This document shows positions 29,369 to 36,349 of a stretch of DNA of 64,000 bases, piece by piece. How positions within the stretch are numbered: the stretch's first letter is position 1; every line of letters begins with the position of its first letter. The notes beneath the pieces are model-generated. The model saw only the letters and a list, made by a program, of their open reading frames with translations, was not told where the DNA came from and did not search any database. The position numbers and the translations under genes are program-made. The stretch comes from an uncultured Eubacterium sp. Lineage in GTDB: Bacteria > Bacillota > Clostridia > Lachnospirales > Lachnospiraceae. The stretch is from NCBI GenBank assembly GCA_945939115.1, contig CAMEVC010000008.1, forward strand, positions 1 to 64,000, written 5' to 3'.

Positions 29369-30106
29369 ATGAAAAGAATAATTACAGGTCTTCTATTGCT
29401 GTTGTGTTGTGCTGCGCTTGCCGGTTGTGGAAAGAATGACATAACATTAACTAAAGAAGAAAATGACCTTATTGCAGAATATATTGCCGGAATACTCATG
29501 AAGTATTCCTATGAGAACGAATGGAAATATCAGAAGCTTAATTCATCAAACAGTGCTACAACATCTGATAAATCAGGCCAGACTCCAACCAAGTTACCAA
29601 GCCAGCCGCAGACAGTGGCAGAATCAACACAGAATACGAAGGCTTCAACACCTGTTAAGGGTGACATTACAGAGAATAAGGATTTGCTTACATCTCTTCC
29701 GGAAGCACTCGGACTTAGCGGAGTTACACTTACATATAAGGACTATATAACGGGAAATTCATATCCTGTGGATGATTATATACTATCAGTGCCGGCACAG
29801 TCAGGATGCAAGGTGGTTGCAGTTGAATTAAAGCTTACCAATACAGGGAATTCTGCTGTTGTGCTTAATTCATCAACAGGCAGTGTATCAATTAAGCTTA
29901 TGGCAGGGGATAAGAATGTAAACAGCTATGCATCAATGCTTAAGAATGATCTTACTACTCTCAAGAATGTAAGTCTTTCTGCCGGAGAGAGCAAAGATGT
30001 GGTTGTGCTTTTTCAGGTTAAAGAAAGCGATGCCAATTCTATAGCCGGTTCTGTTATGTCGGCTACATCATCCGGAGCATCGCTTGGTTCAATTACTCTT
30101 AATTAA
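29369..30106 (+). CDS. Lipoprotein with DUF4352-like immunoglobulin-fold domain
   Basis: 245 residues. The N-terminal signal MKRIITGLLLLLCCAALAGC ends in a lipobox (LAGC), so the protein is lipid-anchored outside the membrane. A Ser/Thr/Gln/Pro-rich linker spans about 50-105. The C-terminal domain (GCKVVAVELKLTNTGNSAVV to SKDVVVLFQVKESD) has the beta-sandwich pattern of DUF4352-type domains. GAGGAGCGG supports ATG 29369. Position right after a two-component system suggests a linked envelope function. The stop overlaps that of the convergent pectinesterase by four bases (TTAA). Confidence 0.78.
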   Translation: MKRIITGLLLLLCCAALAGCGKNDITLTKEENDLIAEYIAGILMKYSYENEWKYQKLNSSNSATTSDKSGQTPTKLPSQPQTVAESTQNTKASTPVKGDITENKDLLTSLPEALGLSGVTLTYKDYITGNSYPVDDYILSVPAQSGCKVVAVELKLTNTGNSAVVLNSSTGSVSIKLMAGDKNVNSYASMLKNDLTTLKNVSLSAGESKDVVVLFQVKESDANSIAGSVMSATSSGASLGSITLN

Positions 30107-31044
30107 GAGTTCATAACATTTGATTTAGTATATTTTGCAGCTTGTGTCTCATCTAACTGATGAACATAGGCTGCTCTTTTTTCGGGATTATATCCGGGAC
30201 CGTGTCCGTTATATTCTGCATAGAATACAGTATCGTGGGATTCGGGTTTGTTCCAGTCAGTAAAACCTTCATCAATAATCTGTTCTGAGTATTCACAGTT
30301 TAGCAGAACAGTTCTGGCATATATTCTCCATGGTCTGCTAAGCGCAACACTCTTAGGCGGGCAGTTTCCGGTAAAGGTGCAGCTATCGAACACATAGCCG
30401 AATTCCTGACCTCCATATGTGGAAGGAGCAGTATAGTAGGCGTTAATACTATTGTTTCTGTTAAGGGCGAAAAGTGTACAGTTTCTGAAGTATGCTGTTG
30501 CACTACCGAATATAAAATCCACTTCTCCTGCAATATAGCAGTCTTCATATAGCTGGTGTACATGGCGTCGTTTTGCATTAATTGTAGGACCGGTAAATCC
30601 ACCCGGCTGTTTTTCTTTCATTGGAAGAGGCCCGGTAAAAAGCGTATCCTGATGTCCAAGGAGCTTACAGTTCTTGAAAATAATATTGTCTCCTTCAGCA
30701 TAGACTGCAATCGCCTGACCGACATCATCGCCAAATCCGGCACTGTTTTCAAATGTGATATTGTATGCGCTGAAATTATCTGCGTACACAAGAAATGTAT
30801 ATGAACGGAATGTTCCTCGTTTAGAACCGTCAGGCATAAGCATACGAGCATAGTAGCCCTCAGTAACAATGACATTATCCTTAGATTCGCCAATCAGGGT
30901 TATGTTGTCCTGCCTTATCTCGACTCTTTCTTTGTATATTCCGTTTTTGATGTAAATTGTTTCAGGAATTCCGAAGGGAACGGAGTTAACAGCCTGCTGT
31001 AAAGAAGTATAATCTCCGGATTTATCCTTTGCTACGGTAATCAT
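30103..31044 (-). CDS. Pectinesterase (carbohydrate esterase family 8), cytoplasmic form
   Basis: It removes methyl groups from homogalacturonan. The right-handed beta-helix protein of 313 residues has the family residues GQAIAVYAEG, LLGHQDTLF (Gln and catalytic Asp), GEVDFIFGSA (nucleophile Asp) and LSRPWR (binding Arg). There is no signal peptide from the ATG at 31044, which has TTGGAGGTG upstream. It therefore probably acts on imported, methylated oligogalacturonides. An RpiB-family isomerase that may process uronates lies 1.3 kb away. It is convergent and overlapping by 4 bp with the lipoprotein gene. Confidence 0.93.
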   Translation of the reverse strand: MITVAKDKSGDYTSLQQAVNSVPFGIPETIYIKNGIYKERVEIRQDNITLIGESKDNVIVTEGYYARMLMPDGSKRGTFRSYTFLVYADNFSAYNITFENSAGFGDDVGQAIAVYAEGDNIIFKNCKLLGHQDTLFTGPLPMKEKQPGGFTGPTINAKRRHVHQLYEDCYIAGEVDFIFGSATAYFRNCTLFALNRNNSINAYYTAPSTYGGQEFGYVFDSCTFTGNCPPKSVALSRPWRIYARTVLLNCEYSEQIIDEGFTDWNKPESHDTVFYAEYNGHGPGYNPEKRAAYVHQLDETQAAKYTKSNVMNS

Positions 31045-31144
31045 GTCATCACCTCCAATATTTTTTAACATTATAGCATACTGGACATATATAAATAAAG
31101 CGAGTATAATACGCTCGTTTAAAAAAATTACAGGGATGATTATT

Positions 31145-31564
31145 ATGATAAGAATTGTTGAAGATTTAAAAAATGTGGATGTCTATCTTTCGTTGCGAAA
31201 ACAGGTGGGCTGGATAGAACTTGACAGACAACAGGCACAGAAGGCACTTGATAACAGTGTTAAGATATTTACCGTATACGATGATGACAAGCCAATTGGA
31301 ATGGGAAGAATTGTGGGAGATCAGGCAGTTATAAGCTATATTCAGGACCTTATTGTAATTCCGGAGTATCAGAGTCGTCATATTGGAAGTATGCTTATAG
31401 ATAAGCTGATAGATTATGTTAAGAGTATGACGAAGACTGGAACCAGAATGATGCTGTGCCTTATGTGTGCCAAAGGGCGTGAAGAATTCTATGAAAAACA
31501 TGGATTTATTGGGAGACCAACGCCGCAGCTCGGACCGGGAATGATACAGTACATATTGCAATAA
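31145..31564 (+). CDS. GNAT family N-acetyltransferase
   Basis: 139 residues of the GCN5-related acetyltransferase fold. The core is KPIGMGRIVGD, then IQDLIVIPEYQSRHIGSML, which includes the acetyl-CoA loop (Q-x-x-H-I-G variant of Q-x-x-G-x-G/A). The C-terminal end is FYEKHGFIGRPTPQLGPGM. The last stretch is typical of small YhbS/YjcF-like members that acetylate small molecules. Substrate unknown. The track start is far upstream; ATG 31145 after CAGGGA is preferred. It is divergent from the pectinesterase. Confidence 0.85.
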   Translation: MIRIVEDLKNVDVYLSLRKQVGWIELDRQQAQKALDNSVKIFTVYDDDKPIGMGRIVGDQAVISYIQDLIVIPEYQSRHIGSMLIDKLIDYVKSMTKTGTRMMLCLMCAKGREEFYEKHGFIGRPTPQLGPGMIQYILQ

Positions 31565-31606
31565 ATGTGTGCGGCTTTATTTTACTGCCCTTATATTTGA
31601 ATTTAA

Positions 31607-31658
31607 TGTCAACCTAAAATAAATGACGGTTGACAATATATTTTGCTATGTGTACAAT
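31607..31658 (+). promoter_or_regulatory. bioY promoter overlapped by a BirA-like operator
   Basis: TGTCAACC (31607-31614) and GGTTGACA (31628-31635) are perfect inverse half-sites separated by 13 bases. They match the half-site sequence of BirA biotin operators, although the spacer is slightly shorter than typical. The right half contains the -35 TTGACA (31630-31635). A 17-base spacer leads to TACAAT (31653-31658). Biotin-bound BirA would block the polymerase. Confidence 0.72.
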
Positions 31659-31697
31659 GTTTACTGTTGTATTACATTAGAAAAGGAAGGCACAATA

Positions 31698-32255
31698 ATG
31701 AAAAGCAAAAAATTGACAATCTATCAGATTACTTTCATGGCATTAATGGCCGCAGTTACATGTATTCTCGGACCTCTTTCAGTTCCAATCGGTCAGGTTC
31801 CAATTTCATTAACTAACCTGGTTATATACTTTACAGTATATGTATTAGGCGCATGGGCTGGAACCGGCAGCTACTGTATATATCTTATTCTTGGGGCAGT
31901 AGGACTTCCAATATTTTCCGGATTTGCAGGTGGCTTGGGAAAACTGCTGGGACCTACTGGTGGTTATCTGGTAGGATTTATATTTATGGCATTAATTGGC
32001 GGACTTGTTATTGAACTTGCTCATAGAAATATATGGCTGACAATGATTGGATGGGTAGTTGGAACCGCTGTTGCATACCTTTTTGGAACGATCTGGTTCG
32101 TATATCTTTTGAAATGTTCAGTCGCATATGCACTTACGGTGTGTGTGTTCCCATTTATTGTATTTGATATAATCAAAATTGTTATAGCAACACTGCTTGG
32201 AAAAACAGTGAGAATAGCTTTGACTAAAGCAGGAATGATAGAGAAAACAGCTTAA
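31698..32255 (+). CDS. bioY: Biotin transporter BioY
   Basis: BioY is the substrate-binding S component of an ECF-type biotin importer. The 185 residues have six membrane segments and the family block LGPLSVPIGQVPISLTNLVI followed by GLGKLLGPTGGYLVGF. ATG 31698 follows AAGGAAGG. The ECF module (two ATPases and EcfT) is not in this window and is presumably shared. No biotin synthesis genes are near, consistent with uptake as a main route. Control by biotin through BirA is indicated by the operator upstream. Confidence 0.95.
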   Translation: MKSKKLTIYQITFMALMAAVTCILGPLSVPIGQVPISLTNLVIYFTVYVLGAWAGTGSYCIYLILGAVGLPIFSGFAGGLGKLLGPTGGYLVGFIFMALIGGLVIELAHRNIWLTMIGWVVGTAVAYLFGTIWFVYLLKCSVAYALTVCVFPFIVFDIIKIVIATLLGKTVRIALTKAGMIEKTA

Positions 32256-32280
32256 TAGACTTTATTACGGTCCCTAAATA

Positions 32281-32329
32281 AAAGAGCCATGAACGGATAT
32301 GAATAATAATCGTTCATGGCTCTTTTGTA
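32281..32329. terminator. Bidirectional terminator between bioY and the RpiB-family gene
   Basis: Perfect 15-bp stem AAAGAGCCATGAACG/CGTTCATGGCTCTTT with a 15-base loop; T-rich on both strands. Confidence 0.88.
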
Positions 32330-32338
32330 TGAAAAGAA

Positions 32339-32980
32339 TTATGCTCTTAATGTCTTAACATATTCAGCAATCTTATCATCCTTGCAGTTAGCAAAGAAGA
32401 GTTCTTCAAACTTCTCACCTGCAACAGCACCCTTTACAAGATCCTGATCGAGATTTTTAAGAATTTCTACGAGATCCTGCTTAAGTGATACAGCTCTTAC
32501 CCCATCAAGAATTTTCTTATTTCTCTGCTCTGGAACAACTCTTTCCTTAGGATATCCGCCACCTGGCTCACCTTCGAAAAGCTTCTCAAAGATATATGTA
32601 AGATTAAGCTCTGCACCCCAGCCGAATCCCTTGGCGAATGGAAGTGCGATAGCATTACCGTCATTAATCTGCATGAACATATAAGCGTCTGAAGGGTCAA
32701 CAACATGTCCGCAGAGAACTCCCGGAAATGAGTTGAGCGCTAACATAGCACCTTCACCTGTACCGCAGCCTGTTACAACAAAGTCAGCAGCACCGCTGTT
32801 TAAAAGGATTGCTGCAAGAATACCGTTTTGAACATATGTAAGCTGTGCAGTATCATCAGCAGAATACATACCATAGTTATCAACTGTGTGTCCTTTGCTC
32901 TCAGCAACATTCTTAAGTGCTGAGTAAATCATCTCATTCTTAGCAGCCTGGCTGTTTTCATTAATTAATGCAATTCTCAT
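32339..32980 (-). CDS. RpiB/LacA/LacB-family sugar isomerase
   Basis: 213 residues from ATG 32980, which has AAGGAGG upstream. The fold marks are MRIALINENSQ, FVVTGCGTGEGAMLALNSFPGV and SDAYMFMQINDGNAIALP. The protein is longer than RpiB ribose-5-phosphate isomerase (about 150), with an extra C-terminal region. The length and pattern resemble the DhuI type, in which RpiB-fold enzymes isomerise 4-deoxy-5-ketouronate from pectin or glycosaminoglycans. Substrate is inference; the nearby pectinesterase fits. The RpiB active Cys lies in TGCGTGEG. Confidence 0.8.
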   Translation of the reverse strand: MRIALINENSQAAKNEMIYSALKNVAESKGHTVDNYGMYSADDTAQLTYVQNGILAAILLNSGAADFVVTGCGTGEGAMLALNSFPGVLCGHVVDPSDAYMFMQINDGNAIALPFAKGFGWGAELNLTYIFEKLFEGEPGGGYPKERVVPEQRNKKILDGVRAVSLKQDLVEILKNLDQDLVKGAVAGEKFEELFFANCKDDKIAEYVKTLRA

Positions 32981-33025
32981 TATTATCCTCCTTATTTCCC
33001 AATATATATCTGGGATTATATATAA

Positions 33026-33054
33026 ACTATAAGCGAGGCACAGCCTTTTGTCAA
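33026..33054 (-). promoter_or_regulatory. Sigma-A promoter for the RpiB-family gene
   Basis: On the minus strand TTGACA (33049-33054), 17-base spacer, TATAGT (33026-33031). Confidence 0.7.
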
Positions 33055-33096
33055 ATGTGCTTTCATAATAATACATTTACCAGAAAGGTTATTATG

Positions 33097-33111
33097 TGGT
33101 ATATTATACCA
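33097..33111. promoter_or_regulatory. 15-bp perfect palindrome in the divergent intergenic region
   Basis: TGGTATATTATACCA is symmetrical around one base. It lies about 64 bases before the sigma-like gene and 43 upstream of the -35 of the isomerase gene. It contains TATTAT and could overlap a -10 site for the + gene. It is a candidate operator for an unknown repressor. Confidence 0.4.
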
Positions 33112-33174
33112 TGCTGATAAAGTGCTGTTGTAATTCATAAGTTGAAAAATGCACTAATTATATGGAGGAATACT

Positions 33175-34137
33175 ATGGCAAATGTTAATAAAGACATTCA
33201 GGCTGCATTCATGGAAGCGGTTTCGAGTATTAAAGAATATGCAAAAGTAAATGGAAACACGGTTACAAGAGATGATATAAACAATTTTTTCAAGGATATG
33301 GCATTAGATGAGTCTAAGTTTCAGATGATTAGCGGATATCTTATGGCTAACAGCATTAAGATTGAGGGCGAGGCAGGTGATGACAACGAATTTCTTAACA
33401 TGATGGAAAATGCTGCTGCCAGCAAAGCAGGTGGAGAAGCTGAGGAAGAAGAGGACAGCGGTAATATATCTGAGGAAGAGAAAGAGGATAAGAAAGTTGC
33501 AGATGATATAGTAAGCCACCTCAATTATGAGGAGGATGAGAAATATCTGAAAATGTATCTTAATGACCTGTCAGGTATACAGCCTATGACAGATACTACA
33601 AGATCATATCTTCTTATGAATATTGTGGAGGATAAGGATAAGGAATCTCTTAAACTGCTTACAGAGAGCTATCTTGAGAAAATAGTTGGCTGGATTGAAC
33701 CTTTCCGTGGAAGGGGAGCACTCGCCTGTGATCTTATACAGGAGGCTAATCTTGCAATGACAGCATACATCGGACAGCAGGAATGGCTCAATAATTATGA
33801 GTGGAAGGATAAGATAAAGGAGGGAAGTTCACAGGATCTTCTCGATGTGATAAAGGAGATTGACAAGGCTGTACAGGAAGAGATTGAGGGCAGTCTTAAC
33901 ATGATGATTGATGAGCAGCAGGATGTTAATATGGTGTCCGGAAAGATACTCAATAAGGTTAATCTTGTGAACGACTGGGCTGTGAGATTAAGAGAGGAAC
34001 TTGGAAGAAAACCTACAGTTAAGGAAGTGGCTGAAAATATGGGAGTCTCAGAAAATATAGTTACAGAGGCAATAAGACTTTCAAGTGAAACAATTGAAGA
34101 TATTGATTATGAAAAGAGCGCTCCAGGGAAAGAATAA
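33175..34137 (+). CDS. Sigma-70-related protein lacking regions 2.3-2.4 and 4
   Basis: 320 residues from ATG 33175 (TGGAGGAA upstream). Residues about 28-63 (VTRDDINNFFKDMALDES) resemble sigma region 1.1. A very acidic linker spans 66-122. Residues 124-140 (YLKMYLNDLSGIQPMT) match region 1.2. Residues 157-204 (PFRGRGALACDLIQEANLAM) match core-binding regions 2.1-2.2. The promoter-melting and -10 reading block (2.3-2.4) is replaced by an unrelated stretch. Residues 262-312 (LREELGRKPTVKEVAENMGV) match region 3. No region 4 exists. It may bind core RNA polymerase without reading promoters. No frameshift is evident. Confidence 0.72.
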   Translation: MANVNKDIQAAFMEAVSSIKEYAKVNGNTVTRDDINNFFKDMALDESKFQMISGYLMANSIKIEGEAGDDNEFLNMMENAAASKAGGEAEEEEDSGNISEEEKEDKKVADDIVSHLNYEEDEKYLKMYLNDLSGIQPMTDTTRSYLLMNIVEDKDKESLKLLTESYLEKIVGWIEPFRGRGALACDLIQEANLAMTAYIGQQEWLNNYEWKDKIKEGSSQDLLDVIKEIDKAVQEEIEGSLNMMIDEQQDVNMVSGKILNKVNLVNDWAVRLREELGRKPTVKEVAENMGVSENIVTEAIRLSSETIEDIDYEKSAPGKE

Positions 34138-34189
34138 GTTAATATATTTAACTATTAAAAGGATATCGAGAAAATTTTAACAATTAATA

Positions 34190-34218
34190 TTGATTTTAAT
34201 TATGGCTTGGTATAGAAT
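34190..34218 (+). promoter_or_regulatory. Promoter for pckA
   Basis: TTGATT (34190-34195), 17-base spacer, TAGAAT (34213-34218), 56 bases before the pckA ATG. Confidence 0.6.
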
Positions 34219-34273
34219 TAAAGGGAATTTTGTAATATTTACAAGAAAATATATGAAAAGAGGTTAATGTAAG

Positions 34274-35878
34274 ATGGCAAAAATCGATTTAAGCAAGTAT
34301 GGCATCACAGGTGCAACAGAGATCGTGTACAATCCTTCTTATGAATTATTATTCGAGGAGGAGACAAAGTCTACAAACGAGGGCTATGAAGTTGGTAAGG
34401 AAAGTGAGCTTGGTGCAGTTAATGTTATGACAGGTATCTACACAGGTCGTTCTCCTAAAGACAAGTACATCGTTGTTGATGAGAACTCTAAGGACACAGT
34501 ATGGTGGACATCAGATGAGTACAAGAACGATAACCATCCAATGTCAGAAGATGTATGGGCTAAGGTTAAGGACATTGCTAAGAAAGAGCTTTCTAATAAG
34601 AGACTTTTTGTAGTTGATGCTTTCTGTGGAGCTAACAAGGACACAAGAATGGCAGTTCGTTTCATCGTTGAAGTTGCTTGGCAGGCACATTTTGTAACTA
34701 ATATGTTCATTAAGCCAACAGCAGAAGAACTTGAGAACTTCGAGCCAGATTTCGTTGTATATAATGCTTCTAAGGCTAAGGTTGAGAATTATGCAGAGTT
34801 AGGTCTTAATTCAGAGACATGTGTAGCATTCAATATCACAAGCCATGAGCAGGTAATCATCAATACATGGTATGGTGGAGAGATGAAGAAGGGTATGTTC
34901 TCTATGATGAACTATTACCTTCCATTAAAGGGTATTGCTTCAATGCACTGCTCAGCTAACACAGATATGAACGGAGAGAACACAGCTATATTCTTCGGCC
35001 TTTCAGGAACAGGTAAGACAACTCTTTCAACAGACCCTAAGAGACTTCTTATCGGTGATGATGAGCACGGCTGGGATGACAACGGGGTATTCAACTTTGA
35101 GGGTGGATGCTACGCTAAGGTTATCAATCTTGATAAGGATTCAGAGCCGGATATTTACAATGCTATCAAGAGAAATGCTCTTCTTGAGAACGTTACACTT
35201 GATGATAATGGAAAGATCGATTTTGCAGATAAGAGTGTAACAGAGAATACACGTGTTTCTTATCCAATTGACCATATTAATAATATTGTAAGACCAGTTT
35301 CTTCAGCTCCTGCTGCTAAGAATGTTATCTTCCTTTCAGCAGATGCATTTGGTGTACTTCCTCCAGTATCTATTCTTACGCCAGAGCAGACACAGTACTA
35401 TTTCCTTTCAGGATTTACTGCTAAGCTTGCCGGTACAGAGAGAGGTATCACAGAGCCTACACCTACATTCTCAGCTTGCTTCGGACAGGCTTTCCTTGAG
35501 CTTCATCCAACAAAGTATGCTGAAGAGCTTGTTAAGAAGATGGAGAAGAGTGGAGCTAAGGCTTACTTAGTTAACACAGGATGGAATGGAACAGGTAAGA
35601 GAATTTCTATTAAGGATACTCGTGGTATAATTGATGCAATCCTTTCAGGTGCTATTAATTCAGCTCCTACTAAGACAATTCCTATGTTCAATTTCGAAGT
35701 TCCTACAGAGCTTCCAGGTGTAGATCCTAAGATTCTTGACCCAAGAGATACATATGCTGATGCTTCAGAGTGGGAAGTTAAGGCTAAGGATCTTGCTGCA
35801 AGATTTAACAAGAACTTTGCTAAGTACGAGGGTAATGATGCTGGTAAGGCATTAGTTGCTGCCGGACCACAGCTTTAA
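34274..35878 (+). CDS. pckA: Phosphoenolpyruvate carboxykinase (ATP)
   Basis: It interconverts oxaloacetate and PEP with ATP/ADP. In fermentative gut anaerobes it often runs toward oxaloacetate for succinate or anaplerosis. The 534 residues have [10 protein letters not shown] (substrate site), the P-loop [16 protein letters not shown], the metal loop [11 protein letters not shown] and the ribose/adenine loop [26 protein letters not shown] precedes the ATG. Codon use is of the highly expressed type, like gap. It has its own promoter and terminator. Confidence 0.98.
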   Translation: MAKIDLSKYGITGATEIVYNPSYELLFEEETKSTNEGYEVGKESELGAVNVMTGIYTGRSPKDKYIVVDENSKDTVWWTSDEYKNDNHPMSEDVWAKVKDIAKKELSNKRLFVVDAFCGANKDTRMAVRFIVEVAWQAHFVTNMFIKPTAEELENFEPDFVVYNASKAKVENYAELGLNSETCVAFNITSHEQVIINTWYGGEMKKGMFSMMNYYLPLKGIASMHCSANTDMNGENTAIFFGLSGTGKTTLSTDPKRLLIGDDEHGWDDNGVFNFEGGCYAKVINLDKDSEPDIYNAIKRNALLENVTLDDNGKIDFADKSVTENTRVSYPIDHINNIVRPVSSAPAAKNVIFLSADAFGVLPPVSILTPEQTQYYFLSGFTAKLAGTERGITEPTPTFSACFGQAFLELHPTKYAEELVKKMEKSGAKAYLVNTGWNGTGKRISIKDTRGIIDAILSGAINSAPTKTIPMFNFEVPTELPGVDPKILDPRDTYADASEWEVKAKDLAARFNKNFAKYEGNDAGKALVAAGPQL

Positions 35879-35921
35879 TTAAAAGCGATACAGTTATCAG
35901 AAACTGTTTATTATGTGATAA

Positions 35922-35955
35922 TGCCGCGTCTGTTTTTACGGACGTGGCATTTTAT
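35922..35955 (+). terminator. Terminator after pckA
   Basis: TGCCGCGTC/GACGTGGCA stem (one G-U), ten-base loop, then TTTTATG. Confidence 0.72.
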
Positions 35956-35984
35956 GTATATTTAACTTTTTTTCGCATATAATA

Positions 35985-36013
35985 TTGTGTAAAGAGAAAA
36001 GAAGTTGTATAAT
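35985..36013 (+). promoter_or_regulatory. Promoter of the 6S RNA gene
   Basis: TTGTGT (35985-35990), 17-base spacer, perfect TATAAT (36008-36013). Confidence 0.7.
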
Positions 36014-36019
36014 CTATGT

Positions 36020-36220
36020 AAAGATACGGAACGTATCAATTGAATATTTCCTGGGGCGCTCGCGAACCCACATTATTTTGATCCTACATTTCTTCGACGG
36101 GATTCCTATATCTCCATTCTAATGTCAAGCCTCCTTTGAGTGGAAGGCAGCGGTCTGGATGCGGTTGCCCACCTGGCTTAGCTAGGAGTCGAAAGCGTGG
36201 GAAACGGCGTTTTGGGATAT
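36020..36220 (+). ncRNA. ssrS: 6S RNA (RNA polymerase regulator), boundaries approximate
   Basis: The 471-base gap after pckA holds a transcribed, uncoding unit between a sigma-A promoter and a terminator. Its 5' part ATTTCCTGGGGCGCTCGCGA then ACCCAC pairs with the 3' part GTGGGAAACGGCGTTTTGGG, the closing-stem style of clostridial 6S RNA. A less paired centre would form the promoter-like bubble that traps sigma-A RNA polymerase in stationary phase. No open reading frame with a ribosome site is present. Ends are inferred from the promoter and the terminator. Confidence 0.72.
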
Positions 36221-36223
36221 ATT

Positions 36224-36260
36224 AATGGGTTGTCATCGTAAGGTGACAACCCATTTTTTA
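36224..36260 (+). terminator. Terminator of 6S RNA
   Basis: Perfect 12-bp stem AATGGGTTGTCA/TGACAACCCATT with an eight-base loop and TTTTTA. Confidence 0.87.
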
Positions 36261-36261
36261 G

Positions 36262-36290
36262 GTCTATTATTAATTGAAAGTGCATATACT
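36262..36290 (+). promoter_or_regulatory. Possible sigma-E promoter for spoIID
   Basis: GTCTATT (36262-36268), 14-base spacer, CATATACT (36283-36290). The -10 matches the sigma-E consensus CATACANT at seven of eight positions; the -35 is weaker. Mother-cell sigma-E control is established for spoIID in Bacillus. Confidence 0.5.
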
Positions 36291-36349
36291 AGAAAGAGCT
36301 TGTCTTAGAATTTTTTTAATAATAATTCGTAAAACGAGGAGATGCACTT

